Assembly (NCBI GenBank): GCA_007922305.1
Contig: ML677373.1
Coordinates: 19,191,545-19,255,544, forward strand
Direction of reading: 5' to 3'
Length of the DNA: 64,000 bases
Source of the DNA: Dermatemys mawii
Lineage: Eukaryota > Chordata > Testudines > Dermatemydidae
The notes under the pieces are model-generated. The model saw only the letters and a list, made by a program, of their open reading frames with translations, made no database searches and was not told the origin of the DNA. Position 1 is the first letter of the stretch; each line of letters opens with the position of its first letter. The position numbers and the translations under genes are program-made. Shown one piece after another: positions 1 through 11,831 of the stretch.

Positions 1-1848
1 AAGGATACACAATAGTAAAAGTCAACAAGCCATCTTACTTAGTTTTCACTAGTTCCTTTCAAATTATATCATGAATAATCTGAGTCATATAATTAAATGC
101 ATCAGTAAGCAGATTTCTTTATTTTCCAATAATTATAAAAATATGAATTCATAAGGTAACAAAAGGAAATGATCAATTCTGCTGATACTAACTTAGTAGG
201 CAGAAGGTTCAGAGTGTGGTTTTCTCCATGAGAAGGCTACTTGATGTACATGAAAGAGATGCTCCCCATGTCAGAGGGGCGGTTGTGCTGTATAACAAAC
301 CTACTTGCTGATCTGTTTCCATGGCAACAGCAGCATCACATGAGCAAAAAATGAGGAGAAAGATAAAAGGCCTTTTAAAACTGTTACAAAAAATGAGTAC
401 ACATTGCTTTGGCTACTTCAAGCCTGTCAGGGTTTGTTTTTCAAAAAAGAATAATGGGGATTATTATGGGAACTATGGATATATTGACAAATTAAAGATT
501 GCTATACATCTCGTCTCTTTGCAACCTTCCCGTACAAATAAGGTCCAATAGTGACCAACTTGATCAGTACTACTAAAGATTTCAATTTTTTTCCTCTTTT
601 TTACAGTCTTACAACCATTAATATACTTTATAAAACAATTTTATATAAATATTCACGTGAGACCATTTCTCTGTATTTTAAGGTTTATGATACATTTTAA
701 AGGCGTTCTATTAAGTGAGAAACTATATCTTTCGTGTGTAAATATCCTCTCTTTGTCTTCAACTAGCAGTTTTGTTACTGATCACTAAATTCTCACTTCT
801 GTTAATATACTGGGTCTACGGGTCTAAATCTTTTCTTATATTAAATTTTGGCAGTCCATCGTGACTAAGGGTATTCTTCTCCTTATCACAGCTTATCCAT
901 GCCAGAGTCAAAAGATAAACATATGAAAAAAAGACTGGTTCAAAGGTTTTTCCTCTCCCTAAATGAAATCTCCCTTTCCTTACCATTACTTTCACCCATT
1001 CCCTACAACATAATTTACAGTAATGTGTGACAAAGAAGGTCCTTTATTGTGTAATTACAGCTATATCTGGACCTAATGCTAATTATGGCACTTTTAGCAG
1101 TCTTCTTAAAAGGTGAGTCTATTATTCTCCATCTCGAGCCAAATCTATTTTTATAGCACTCCTGTTCTCTCATTTTTCTAAGAAAAATTATCCTATTTCA
1201 AGATGAATGAGAGAAACGCATCAGCCTATTTTACTTGTGCTACTGAAATTAATCATTCTTGATGTTTCACTTCCATTTTATGAACTTCTGCAGAAGAGAA
1301 GAATAGCATTTACTAAACATTCTAGCATGGGTTTCTATGCTTCAAATACTTCTGGTATACAGTACTACAGACAGTTTTCAGTGAAGTACTGGTTAAAAGG
1401 CAAAACTCAGGGTAACCTCAAAAGTAAGTAAATTAGGAATCTCAGTACAATAAGACCTAATGCATATCTGACATAACACAACAACATTTAAGAGCTCTAT
1501 TTATCTTCATTCTTTTTATAGAGATTACATTGAAAAAGAGAGTTAGATCTTTTATTCTAAGGTTAAACAACATGCACAGGTAAGTAACAAGGATAACAAC
1601 AGATAAGTAATCGTGACAAATTCCACTGAATACTTCAATGAATTAAGCAAAATATAAGCACAGCTTAATGAAGCATAACCCACTTCTTATCCCTGCCCCC
1701 ACTAATGCAATAAAAGGTTATTATCTCTATACACTACTCTTTTTAAAAATCCCTACAGCACTGTGTATTCTCTCAAGTAGATAAATGTTGAAACAGATTC
1801 TTTTACTAACCATATATCAAAATCAGTAAATTAGTGTTAGAGATTTAA
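1..1848. other. Intron, no recognised repeat or exon
   Basis: AT-rich sequence left of the Chapaev-like transposon. Nothing coding is supported; the short ORFs are chance. An RFX-type X-box palindrome at 315-328 is the only motif noted. Confidence 0.6.
315..328. promoter_or_regulatory. Candidate RFX X-box (GTTTCC-AT-GGCAAC)
   Basis: The 14-bp sequence matches the inverted-half-site X-box bound by RFX-family winged-helix factors (GTHNCC, short spacer, RRNAAC). The flanks are somewhat less AT-rich than the surrounding intron. It is a motif match only; occupancy cannot be seen from sequence. Confidence 0.4.
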
Positions 1849-2142
1849 CTACACTGCTCTACAGCCAAAATGCTTCTGAAATAAATGTAGTCAAACTTTA
1901 CTAATTCCGGGTCACTGAGAACGAAAATGATGCTTAAAATTGTTGATTGGCTCTAGTTTTCAAGATATGCTATTGGGTCAGTATATATGACCCTTGACAT
2001 GGGAATGGCGGACGATAAGTGAGTTATAAAGGGAAGGGATCTCAATTTAAACCAGAAATGACTAAAATACATCTTTGACTGGATCTATGAATAAATCTGA
2101 CTGGGTTTGGACAGTACTTGTTTTTTAGGCAAAACAATGAAT

Positions 2143-2222
2143 GATGCAATCTGAAGCTGGTATTGCATCATACATGATATGAATTGCATCATGTTATTCC
2201 TAGAAGTCATGGATGATGCAAT
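2143..2222. repeat. Four copies of GATGCAAT in both orientations
   Basis: GATGCAAT occurs at 2143-2150 and 2215-2222, and its complement ATTGCATC at 2162-2169 and 2183-2190, all in the 5' untranslated part of the transposon. They are probable subterminal transposase-binding or regulatory repeats of the element. Confidence 0.6.
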
Positions 2223-2359
2223 CATAACGAAGCTTACATCACTCTGCTGAACAAATTGCCCTATATCAGCTCTAGAAATCATACAGTGTCGTGCTCTCTT
2301 ATTTGTCAGTGTTTGATTTTGCAAAGGGACACATTTCTGTTTAGCCAAAGTGAGCAGAG

Positions 2360-4046
2360 ATGCCTTGTACTTGTGTGAACAGTGCAGAGAACTTCTGCTA
2401 TGCTTGTGGTGAAGTGACTTTTGCATCACAAAAGCGCAGTATAACCACTATGGTTAAGAAAGCCTATCACCTTTATTTTGGCTGCAAAATTGGAGATCAG
2501 GACAAGAGGAGGGCCCCACACATATGCTGCAACACTTGTGCAACAAATCTTCGCCAGTGGTTGAACTGGAAAAGGAAATCTATGCCTTTTGCACTGCCAA
2601 TGATTTGGAGAGAGCCAACAGATCATACTAGCAATTGTTACTTCTGCATGGTGCCTCCAGTTGGGAAAGGTGTGTCAAAGAAGAAAAAGTGGACTGGGCA
2701 TTATCCAAACATTCCATCAGCTATACGCCCAATACCCCACGGAGAAGGTCTGCCGGTTCCTGATGTACCAGAATCATTCTCACTTGAGTCAGATGAGGAA
2801 GAGGAAGAGGATGAAACTTCTAGTCCTGAACCATCAATGTCACAGGACCCACATTTTCTCCCATCCTCCTCCTCTGAAACACACCTCATAACACAAGCTG
2901 AACTGAATGACCTTGTCAGGGATTTGGAACTACCCAAGAGTAAGACAGAGCTATTGGGCTCCAGACTACAGCAGTGGAATCTCCTGGCAGGTGATGTTAG
3001 GTTTTCCATGTTCCGTGACCATCAAAAGGATCTTGTCCCATTCTTCTTCGTGGAAGGTGATCTTGTAGCCTGCAACAACGTTGATGGTGTGATGGCAGCC
3101 CTCAACATCGTTCACGATCCAGATGAGTGGAGACTCTTCATTGATTCATCGAAGACGAGTCTTAAAGCTGTTTTGCTGCATAATGGCAATGTTTTGCCAT
3201 CAATTCCAGTTGATCATGCAGTCCATATGAAGGAAACCTATGACAACATGAAACAACTTTTGAGGTGCATAAACTATGACCAACATCAGTGGCAGCTTTG
3301 TGGTGATTTGAAGGTTGTTGCTCTCTTGCTTGGTCTGCAGACTGGATACACAAAGTACTGCTGTTTTCTCTGTGAATGGGATAGTCGTTCAAGAGATTCC
3401 TGGTACATCAAGAAAGATTGGCCATTCCGACAGTCATTGGAGTCTGGGAGGAAAAGTGTTCAGCATCCACCACTTGTTGAATCAAGGAAGATTTTGATAC
3501 CACCCTTACACATCAAGCTGGGTCTGATGAAGAACTTTGTCAAGGCCATTGACAAAACACAAGCAGCTTTCAAGTACCTCTGTGGAAAATTTCCAAGGTT
3601 AAGTGAAGCTAAGATAAAGGAAGGTGTCTTTGCTGGTCCTCAGATTTGTGAACTTCTTCGAGATGATGTATTTGACCATGCACTGCGTGGCAAGGAAAAG
3701 ACGGCATGGAAAGCCTCCCAGTCAGTGTTTTCTCGGAAACAACAAGGCAGACAACTACAGGTTGGTGGTGGAAAACCTCCTCAAGGCATACAAAAGCCGT
3801 GGTTGCAACATGTCACTAAAGATACATTTTTTGCACTCTCATCTAGATTTTTTTCCACCAAACTGCGGAGCAGTGAGCGACGAGCACGGCGAGCGATTTC
3901 ACCAAGACATTGCAACAATGGAGAAACGCTATCAGGGCAAATGGAGCCCATCAATGCTTGCAGACTATTGCTGGACAGTGACAAGAGATGCTCCATTTAA
4001 TGAACACAAGAGACAAGCCAAGAAGCACCGAGTAGACACTGAATAG
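2360..4046 (+). pseudogene. Chapaev-like DDE transposase, one frameshift
   Basis: The ATG at 2360 is the first after an in-frame stop at 2351. The first frame runs to 4000, but similarity of codon content and motifs moves to the next frame from about 3728; a T-run at 3728-3731 carries one base too many, and the correct ending is the TAG at 4044-4046. The N-terminus has three CxxC pairs (residues about 13/16, 57/60, 93/96), a likely zinc-binding DNA-recognition region, followed by an acidic Ser-rich linker (residues 141-160). The catalytic region shows D262 (FIDSSKTS), D316 (CGDLKVV) and C335-x2-C338. In the shifted frame follow a histidine cluster (IHFLHSH) and a glutamate-containing DEHGERFHQD. 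This D-D-CxxC-H-E order is that of the RAG1/Transib/CMC transposases. With only one visible lesion the copy is young or recently active. The exact superfamily is an inference. Confidence 0.85.
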
Positions 4047-4394
4047 GACTAAACTATGTACATAATAGTTTTTTGCCTTTTGTTTCATAATGCATTTTAT
4101 TTATATAACCCTTTTGCTGATTTTTAAAGTGTTACATAAACAGGACCAGTGAAATATCATGTAAAGCAACCATAAACACATGAAAAGACCTCGGTTTACA
4201 ATTTATGATAAAAAAAACTCTACTATCCACACAATATACATAGACATAAAATGTAAACTTAAATATCTTAGAAACAGTAGCCAATCAGTTGTTTTAATTG
4301 TCATATTTGAATTCAGTACATCAAAATACATAATAAAAATATCACAGTTTATCTCTGAAGCAGACGACTTCTAAAAAATTGTAGAGCAGTGCTA

Positions 4395-7300
4395 TTAACT
4401 CCAAAAACAAGTCAGAAAAAGCAATACAATAAAAACAAACATTCACCTGGCACTTGCTTCTGAAGCCATAGACTAAAGGCACAATAGTCCTCTCGGCTTC
4501 CCAAGGTCTACTTGAAACAGATATGCCTCCTGGTGATCAATTAGGGTTTTCAGAAACAGGGCAGGAGCAGAACCTCAGGACCATATTTTAAACATAAGGA
4601 AATTCTCATCGGAAACACTTTAAGGTGACGTTAAGGTTCCCAGAACATGAGTGGTTTGAGTGAAAGAATGTTCTGTTCAAGTTTAAAAACAAAAAAACAA
4701 AAAAAACCCCCACACTCGCCTAAATGTTAGAAACTAGGGAAAAGCAGAACTAAAATTAATTTTTTGAAAAATAGCACAAAAACTACTTTAAATCCACACT
4801 AAAATAGGTAGGAAAAATTCTGCCCATGATCTGGAAGCCATGCTACCACCGTGTCTAATACAACACTTGGAGAACTGGCTACCACATGGAACCACAGGAA
4901 CTGATCTGTTGAGATGATGATCATTCTCTACAGACACATCACTTGACTGAACTGAGTCCTTATGAATAGTCTCAACAAGAATTTGTAAAAATTCTTGTGT
5001 TTGTACTGTACTCAAAAGCTAGCTACAATGGAACCTATCCAGTGTTTTTGTGGGAACAGGCACCTGTGGAAGTAGATTAATGATTTATGGTTTTAAAAGA
5101 TTTACACAGAAGATTCTTTGTTTCACCCTACCAGGCCATACTTCTGTATCATCATATTAAATCTGGGATTACCCTAAATTACTATTTCTCTGTGAAAAAA
5201 GAACTGCAATTAAATTATAGATAGTTTGAGCCACACAATCCCGGCAAGCAACAGGAAGAAAGATCTGGCTATCTCTTCTTCTAAATAGCTTTATGAAATC
5301 CTCCTCTAGTTCAAATCCACAGTGTTTTCTCATGGTCTATTTTAGTAACCCATGGAGCAACCTTCTTAAGAATAAATGAGTCATGTTGTGCTGTTAAGGC
5401 TAGAAGCCTAAAAATCAAACTCCTCAACACACATTATCTATTTAATCTCTAAATCTCACTTGTTAACACCACATAAACATGCTAACAAGCTTTCTGACTT
5501 TGAGTAAATAAAACAGTTTATTCATTTTTTGTTTTCTTAACTTCGCCACATAAAGTCAAACTCTGTTTGCTCTCAAATACCCTGTATGACATTTTACTGG
5601 AATCAATATAAAGTCAAGATTAATTTTCACCAGTTCTTCCCAGATATACAGTGCCCATTTAAGTGTATAACCCAGGGAATGACAACTAAACCACTGAAGA
5701 GATAGGGAGAACCTGTAATTTGCAAAAGGGATTTAGAGACCTAGATCTTAAATTCTACTGATTTTCCAAGGAAAATTAGGGTCCTAAATGCCTACGTAGC
5801 TTTTGAAAATGGGATTTAGGCTCCTAAATCGCTTAGGTTTTTAGCCAGTTTTGCCTTTTCTGGGTTGTTAGGTTCTTTGTTGTGTTTTATTTTTAGCAAG
5901 AGGGGTTAAGTAAGTACCAGCACATCAATATGAACCTGACAGACACAGTGGATAAGAAACACAATCTGGATTTTCAATATCATGATAATGTGCTGGACGT
6001 ATATTAAACTTCTCATAACAGAGTGGCAAAAATATATTCCTACCAGCCAATTCTGTTGCAGGCTCACCCTGCATCTATAAGGAAACCTGGATGGCTACTT
6101 CCTGGACTGTTTAAATTGATTTAGTGAATAAGCAGGTTCATACTTCATAGTAGCATATATTTGCTTAAGTAATACCATATATTGTCTCCTATAGTGATGT
6201 TATACCTCACTCATCACTAACTGCAAGCGTCAGGAGCTTTTAAGCAGAAGTATAATTTGTATGAATTGCCTCCGTGATTACCTTTCTTGTAAAAATCAAA
6301 GTCAATGCTACATTCTAACTTGCTGGCTGATAACGATCCACAGCTGCACCGAAAATACTCTCTCAACAAACAGTGGAAAGAGTGGAACTTAAATATTTAA
6401 GAGCAGTTATAAGCCAAGGAAAGTCATACTTAAAATTTCAGAAACATGTATTTGAGGGCACACTGCTAGTATTTTAACCAGGTTTTTACAAAGCACAAGA
6501 AACAAACACAGAGCTACAACTTTTCTGCATGGTTTGCGTGCCAGTTATGCTGCAGATCTCTACTTGGAGGACAAATTTAGGAGGAAGAGATGTTGGTGAC
6601 ACTGGTGAAAGATGGATGGGTATACATCTCTTGATTATTGCCATCCTTATCAAAAAATTTGTGAATGCAGTTTGTGTATAGAGCATCTTATATAAACATC
6701 TCGCTTTCTACCTTCCCAGACTACCAACAGTAGCAAACAAGGCTTCGATATTATTCTGATTTGGTCACATTAAGATATTTAACAGACAGAGCAGTGTGTA
6801 CCTTGGTAGTTTCACTTCACAGGATCTCGTGAACACTTTCTGCAGTTCAAATGTGTGTGGGGTTCTAGTCTCAGCGTTTAGCTTTGAGTTCAGGAATCAA
6901 AAGCATTAAACATCTCTAAGACAAACTCAGCTGAAACAGTCATCTCATTCTCGCTCTCTGATGCCCTGTGGAACTGTAAGTTTAGTTTGATTTCAAAGAA
7001 AAGATACAAAAGTGGCCGACAGTTTCACCCAAAAGATTTGCAAAAACTTCAGTGACCTTCTGAGGTACCTGAGGTTTGAATCTGTAACAAAAAACGAAAG
7101 CTGCAGACAAATGCTCTGTGATTTTGAGCTTTGTTCCCTACATTCTGCATTCATACAGTGAAGCAACTGGAGCTCCTCTTAACATTGTAAATTCTCTTGT
7201 CATTATCAAATGTGGAAAGTAAATAAATCCCAACCACTCTACAGAAGTGATGTACCATCTTCAGATTTCAGTATATTTCTCAAAAGGCAGATGAGGGGCA

Positions 7301-8752
7301 TTGTTGCCGTGACACCAGATTATTGTTACTAATACAATCAGGGCTCTCTGCTTTAATATCATAATTATTCAATACATTTCTTCCATCCAAGATGGAAACA
7401 GCTTTTTTCCCCCCCTTTTTTGTTGTAAATCCTCTGGATACAGATTAAATGACTTCCTGCTCTCTACCAATCTTTCGAGTATGTAAAAAAAGGTGAAATT
7501 TCCTCAAGCTTGCAGTCCTCTTTAGCTGTAGCATGGCTAGTTAAAGGTTTGTTGTTTTTTTTATCCTGATGTTCTCTATCAATGTAATAGCCCTTTACTG
7601 AGTGATTAAAATGGGTACATATTTCCAGTCTCTCTGCCAGGAATTGTTTGATTGTTGAAAGAAATCACGCATCAACAGAATGTGAAATGTGCTACATGTG
7701 AATCTGTTATCTCACACTGCTGGTACAACACTGACTTCACGATCTAGGATAGTAAAACTAAGGGAAGGCCCATGAGATCTAACCCATACTTCCACAAGGA
7801 CCATACTGGCAGCGCTGTGATCTTGGAAACCAAGTACGCTTTGAGGCACTACACCTGCCTCTCCAGACAAAAATCATTTCCTTTAAAAAAGAAAGAGAGA
7901 TAGATTATGCTTTGTGTATAAAACTGGTCTGGAAACAGATGAAGCACACACTTTCACAAAACAGCACTATATTACTTTCCTTGAGAATATTTAAGTACTA
8001 TTGATAATTGAACTATTTTCATCTCAAAATCTTGGAGAATCTCAAATGCAAATTAACTATACACCTGAATGAAATGACAAATATATCAGACAATTATGTA
8101 AATACTAAAGCATTTTTATAATTAATATCCTTTTCACAAAGATCATCATATGGTATATTGGAAAAACTAGGCCATGGAAATAGCATTCTGCATTCCAGGG
8201 GTATGCAAAGTATACTAATTTAGCTAGTAATAACCTAACAGAGTAAAATACTAAAATGTAAACATTTTAAAACCTACCAAACATTTTAGTAAATTTAAGC
8301 ATAATAGTCTATAAGCCTCTTCATTTACTAGTATCTGTTGTTGTAGAGAAGATTATTAAACATTTATTTTCCATATAATTCTTACATTTAATCCCCAAAG
8401 CATGGTGTGTCATTTCCTGTATGTGAACACTGAAACTAATCATTTGATAACCCAAATGAAGTATTTAAAGACTGTCTCCAAAATCCAGACAGGAAACGTA
8501 ACATGCAATATTAAAAATGATTAACAACTTTCCAGATAATGGATTCTATGACTATAAAGAGAGGCTTCATCCAGTTAAATGGCCTTACACTTTCATTTGC
8601 AATGTGGCACTGCAGAAAAAAAAAAAAGGCAGGAGTGTGCATTGAAGAATCCACACAAAGTATCAAAGACAGATTTATCACTCCACTGTATAAACTAATT
8701 CACCACTAGTAAGAAGGACCTTTCTCCACTTTCCCAAGCCTAACAGCTCACT
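4395..8752. other. Intron, mostly unrecognised
   Basis: AT-rich sequence without a credible coding frame. A short interspersed-repeat-like segment around 5735-5860, containing paired GGATTTAGGCTCCTAAATC-type words, is the only part that looks repetitive. The rest shows nothing I can name. Confidence 0.6.
5735..5860. repeat. Short interspersed repeat fragment, family unnamed
   Basis: This segment carries paired GGGTCCTAAATG and GGCTCCTAAATC motifs around GAAAATGGGATTTAGG. I recognise the wording from repeats common in sauropsid intergenic DNA but cannot name the family. Confidence 0.35.
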
Positions 8753-8757
8753 GCCTC

Positions 8758-9541
8758 TGTCAGGATTGCCTCCCCGCTCTGAACTCTACGGTACAGATGT
8801 GGGGACCCGCATAAAAAAAAGAAATAACCCCCCCAAGCCTATTTTACCAGCTTGGGTTAAAATGTTTTTCCCCAGAACACAAATTCTTCTGTATTTGGAC
8901 CTGGTATGCTGCCACCACCAAACTAGGTCTAGGGTAGTTTGGGACCCTTCTTTCCCTTTCCACTAACCCCCCAAACTTTTTCCTTCCCTGGAAAGCTTGA
9001 GAGAATAAAAAATCCAAACCTCGCCTGATCCTGCGAGACGTGCCCAATCCAAAACCAGGATCTTACACAATGGAAAACAAGCAGTCAGCTTCTTAAAAGA
9101 AAGATTTTAATAAAAGAAAAAAAGAAAGGAATAAATCCCTTATAACCATCAATAGAACAGCATCTACCATAATTAACAAAAGGATTCAGAAACCAAACCT
9201 CTCCCCCAAGGCAATTTTCTCCCACAGTTGATATCTCTGCTGAAGCTTACAATATCAAGAAGCACCCAGACAACACTCACCACTGAGAACCCTTCAAGTG
9301 ATAAAAAGAAGGTAAACTTACTGACTACAATACTTAATAGAATCTATAGTTACAGTGAAAGACATAGCTGTGTCCATCCCATAGCCGAGGTGAACAGAGA
9401 GAGACCCAGAGAGAAACTGAAACTTAAAATCCTTTGTCTCCTGAGGAATTTCTCATTGGTCAGTTGTCCACCTCTCAGGTTACCTTTAGCTTAACCCCTT
9501 ACAGGTAAACACTAATTCTAGGCTACTTCACACTTATGACA
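8758..9541 (-). repeat. 3' LTR of the Gypsy-type element
   Basis: This is a 784-bp LTR in minus orientation with TG...CA ends. A T-rich segment with an ATTAAA-type polyadenylation signal lies about 300-400 bases into it. Short ORFs inside it are chance. Confidence 0.7.
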
Positions 9542-9679
9542 CGCCCCCCAAATCGCAAACGGTGTCGGAACATCACTGGGTGCGATTTCTTGCTGGAGCT
9601 CTAGGAAAAAACAGAATTAATAAAACACATGCAACTGTAAACATACTACTGGTTACAATAAACTAACAATAGGTCCCAC

Positions 9680-9803
9680 ATTCCGAGGACAGTTTTAACC
9701 TATTGATTCTGGGAAACTTTCCCGGGAGAGTGCATCAGCTACTTTATTAGAAGTTCCTGGAATGTGTTGGATGTCAAAATTAAAATCTTGGAGAGCTAAA
9801 TTT
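9680..9803 (-). pseudogene. Gypsy pol remnant: C-terminal end of RNase H
   Basis: The minus-strand frame reads LQDFNFDIQHIPGTSNKVAD followed by ALSRE, the HxxGxxNxxADALSR signature that closes the RNase H domain of Ty3/Gypsy polyproteins. A stop follows shortly. No integrase or gag remains, so the rest of the body was lost by deletion. Confidence 0.8.
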
Positions 9804-9824
9804 CTTCACACTTATGACAGCCTG

Positions 9825-11831
9825 TGATGTTGATTTCAAATTCACCATATTCTTTACTAATCTCCTATTCTCATAGGTGAGTCAGCGCACACAGATAAGG
9901 AGATGATGGGAAGGAAGTCAGAGCAATAGGCAAAGACTATTTTTAATTCCAGGAAGATGAATTTAGCCAGAGTATTTGGGTCAGTGTGAAGCTTCATGTA
10001 TACTAAAGAACTGCACTCTTGCAACTTGAACCTGTCCAGTAACATGGGTGCAAGCTGGCACAGTGCTGCATATCCATACTATCCATCCAGTTTTGAGTAC
10101 AATGTAAAACACAGTAGTCCTGAGCATCTAGTTCCACGTCATAGATGTAAATGACCATTTTAGGCTGGCAAACACGCATGTAGTGATGAGTCCTTAAAAA
10201 TGGAAAGCAAATGAGACTTGAACTTTTATGAGCCTCTGATACTCAGGACTTTCTGGTCCGTGGCGAAAGTATGTAACACACAGGGTTAATACACGTACCT
10301 GTATCTCATCTCATAACTCGGACCATGCTTTAATCACCAGATCACATGCCGTTCCTCTTTACAAATAAACTACAAATATTTAAATATATATATTTAAATA
10401 TTTGTAGTTTATTTGTGAGAGAAAGAATAATTTATTTCCTTTGCGACACTTTAGGTTCCAGTGTGAATTCTGTACTCATAGACCTATCATTAAGAGATGG
10501 TTTGTACAGACTTAAGTTTTGCATTTGCACAAAACTATTAATTCTTCTATACAAATGTGGCTATTTCACTGCTTTTGGAGAAAGCCGCTGCTTATCTCCG
10601 GCATAAATACTAAAAGTTATACAATTCAGAGGACTCAGAGTCTAAACATGGTAACAACACTTAACACCTGAAACTTATTTCATTTTCCAAAACAAGAGTA
10701 GCCTTCAAATACATTTTCTTTTCAGAAAAGCTATTAATTTTGTATGTAAATTCTTAAAAACAACCCAAGCTTTCAGAGTTGAGAACCAACATAGCGTTTA
10801 TAGCCCTCCATATAAAACTTTTTGTTCATCCATTATTTACTGATTTAGTATATACCACATTAAAAATGTGCATGAGAGCTCATTAAAATCTAGTGACACA
10901 AGTATAGTTTACTGGTACATGTCATCTGCAAGAGATAATGTTCTATAATCTAGAGCCTGAATAGGATATAAGAAACAAAACAGAGTGTTTCAGACAAAGG
11001 AAACTTCAGAATGTATTGTTCCTATAAACAGATGTTAAATTACTTCACTGTGTAACAGAATTTCTAATCCTGAAGGTTTCTATGTGAACAAGCAACATCA
11101 GTTTATTATTTCAGTAGGGTGCAATAAAGTTCTCATTTTATATGCAACTTGTAATGAACTGGAAGCCAATTATAAAAAGCCAAAGGTTTCTCACCAGAAA
11201 TGCTGTACATGCATAAAACTTTTGATAGAGCTTTTAAAAATGAAGTAGAAACTTTCCAGTTCACTGATGACTAACAGACCACAGCAGATTAGAATATTTT
11301 GCAAGTGATCAAACAAAAGAAAATATAATACTTCACAAAATGCACTTTTCTCATTTATTTCAGTAATTTTCATTTATGAAGCATAGATACAGTAATTAAA
11401 ATTAATGTACTGATAAGTACTACAGCATATATTGTTAAAAAACCTATATCCTAGTAATATTAAACCTCACTACAGCTCTCAGTGACTGGATCCTTTCTGA
11501 GAAATGGGACAAGGAATTAATTTTAAATTTTAAATAATTGTAAATTAGCAAGGTTCTACTTTAAATATACAGGGAAAACACAAGAAGCAGTGAAATACAG
11601 GAAGACTAACCTACCTTCAAAACTGTAATGTGCTCTGCAAGGACAGACTCCTGTAACTATACGGAGCCCCACTAACTTAAGAGTTTCCATGCAGGGACAG
11701 GACACCAATACGGAACTTCTAGCAGAGGCCTTAGTGTTAAAGGCGTTGCTCTAGATAGGTAGCAAGATCCTTCTCCTGCAGTATGTTGCAGTTGTGCAGT
11801 TTAAAGCACAGGAATACTGGCTAAAACATAA
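9825..11831. other. Intron, unrecognised apart from one palindrome
   Basis: AT-rich sequence between the Gypsy-type and Tigger-like elements. Other than the perfect palindrome at 10361-10416 no repeat, RNA gene or coding segment was recognised. Confidence 0.6.
10361..10416. repeat. Perfect 56-bp palindrome, no spacer
   Basis: The left 28 bases starting ACAAATAAACTACAAATATT are exactly complementary to the right 28 bases, with no unpaired base and no loop spacer. The centre is alternating TA. On DNA it could extrude as a cruciform; as RNA it would fold as a tight hairpin. Confidence 0.95.

Larger units (their letters stand above)
1852..4391 (+). mobile_element. Full-length Chapaev/CMC-type DNA transposon
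   Basis: Both ends carry the same 12-bp terminal inverted repeat, CACTGCTCTACA at 1852-1863 and its complement at 4380-4391. Each is directly flanked by CTA (1849-1851 and 4392-4394), a 3-bp target duplication. Further in, a second conserved inverted block is seen (left about 1932-1976, right about 4258-4300, sharing a GATTGGCT core), so the ends are long imperfect inverted repeats. Between them lies one transposase reading frame. TIRs beginning CACTG, a 3-bp duplication and a DDE transposase with a C-x2-C motif fit Chapaev3 within the CMC (CACTA/Mirage/Chapaev) superfamily. The ends also sit near TTAA on both sides, so a TTAA-type element is the alternative, but the inverted repeats match exactly only from CACTG inward. 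Confidence 0.85.
8758..9819 (-). mobile_element. Internally deleted Gypsy-type LTR retrotransposon
   Basis: On the minus strand a TG...CA LTR (9541 down to 8758) begins TGTCATAAGTGTGAAG and ends CCTGACA. It is preceded by a purine tract (9553-9542, ATTTGGGGGGCG), the usual primer site for plus-strand synthesis. Upstream are about 260 bases of internal sequence, including the end of pol. Further upstream the same TGTCATAAGTGTGAAG word recurs at 9819-9804, and this is the outer boundary: GCCTC (8753-8757) and GCCTG (9820-9824) flank the whole as a 5-bp target duplication with one mismatch. Thus only about 16 bases of the 5' LTR remain, fused to the RNase H end. Not mobile by itself. Confidence 0.75.

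Noticed and set aside
2085..2429. 114-residue minus-strand ORF overlapping the transposase start
   Set aside because: Shadow of the transposase leader and coding region on the opposite strand.
1845..4398. TTAA target duplication (piggyBac/Kolobok-type) for the large transposon
   Set aside because: TTAA is near both ends, but the three bases between it and CACTG do not match between ends, while CTA plus 12-bp TIRs match exactly.
4440..4480. CCTGGCACTTGCTTCTGAAGCC as the 32-bp PRKCA exon 2 on the minus strand
   Set aside because: The remainder does not encode the expected GFGKQGFQCQ peptide and the position would be on the wrong side of the exon found.
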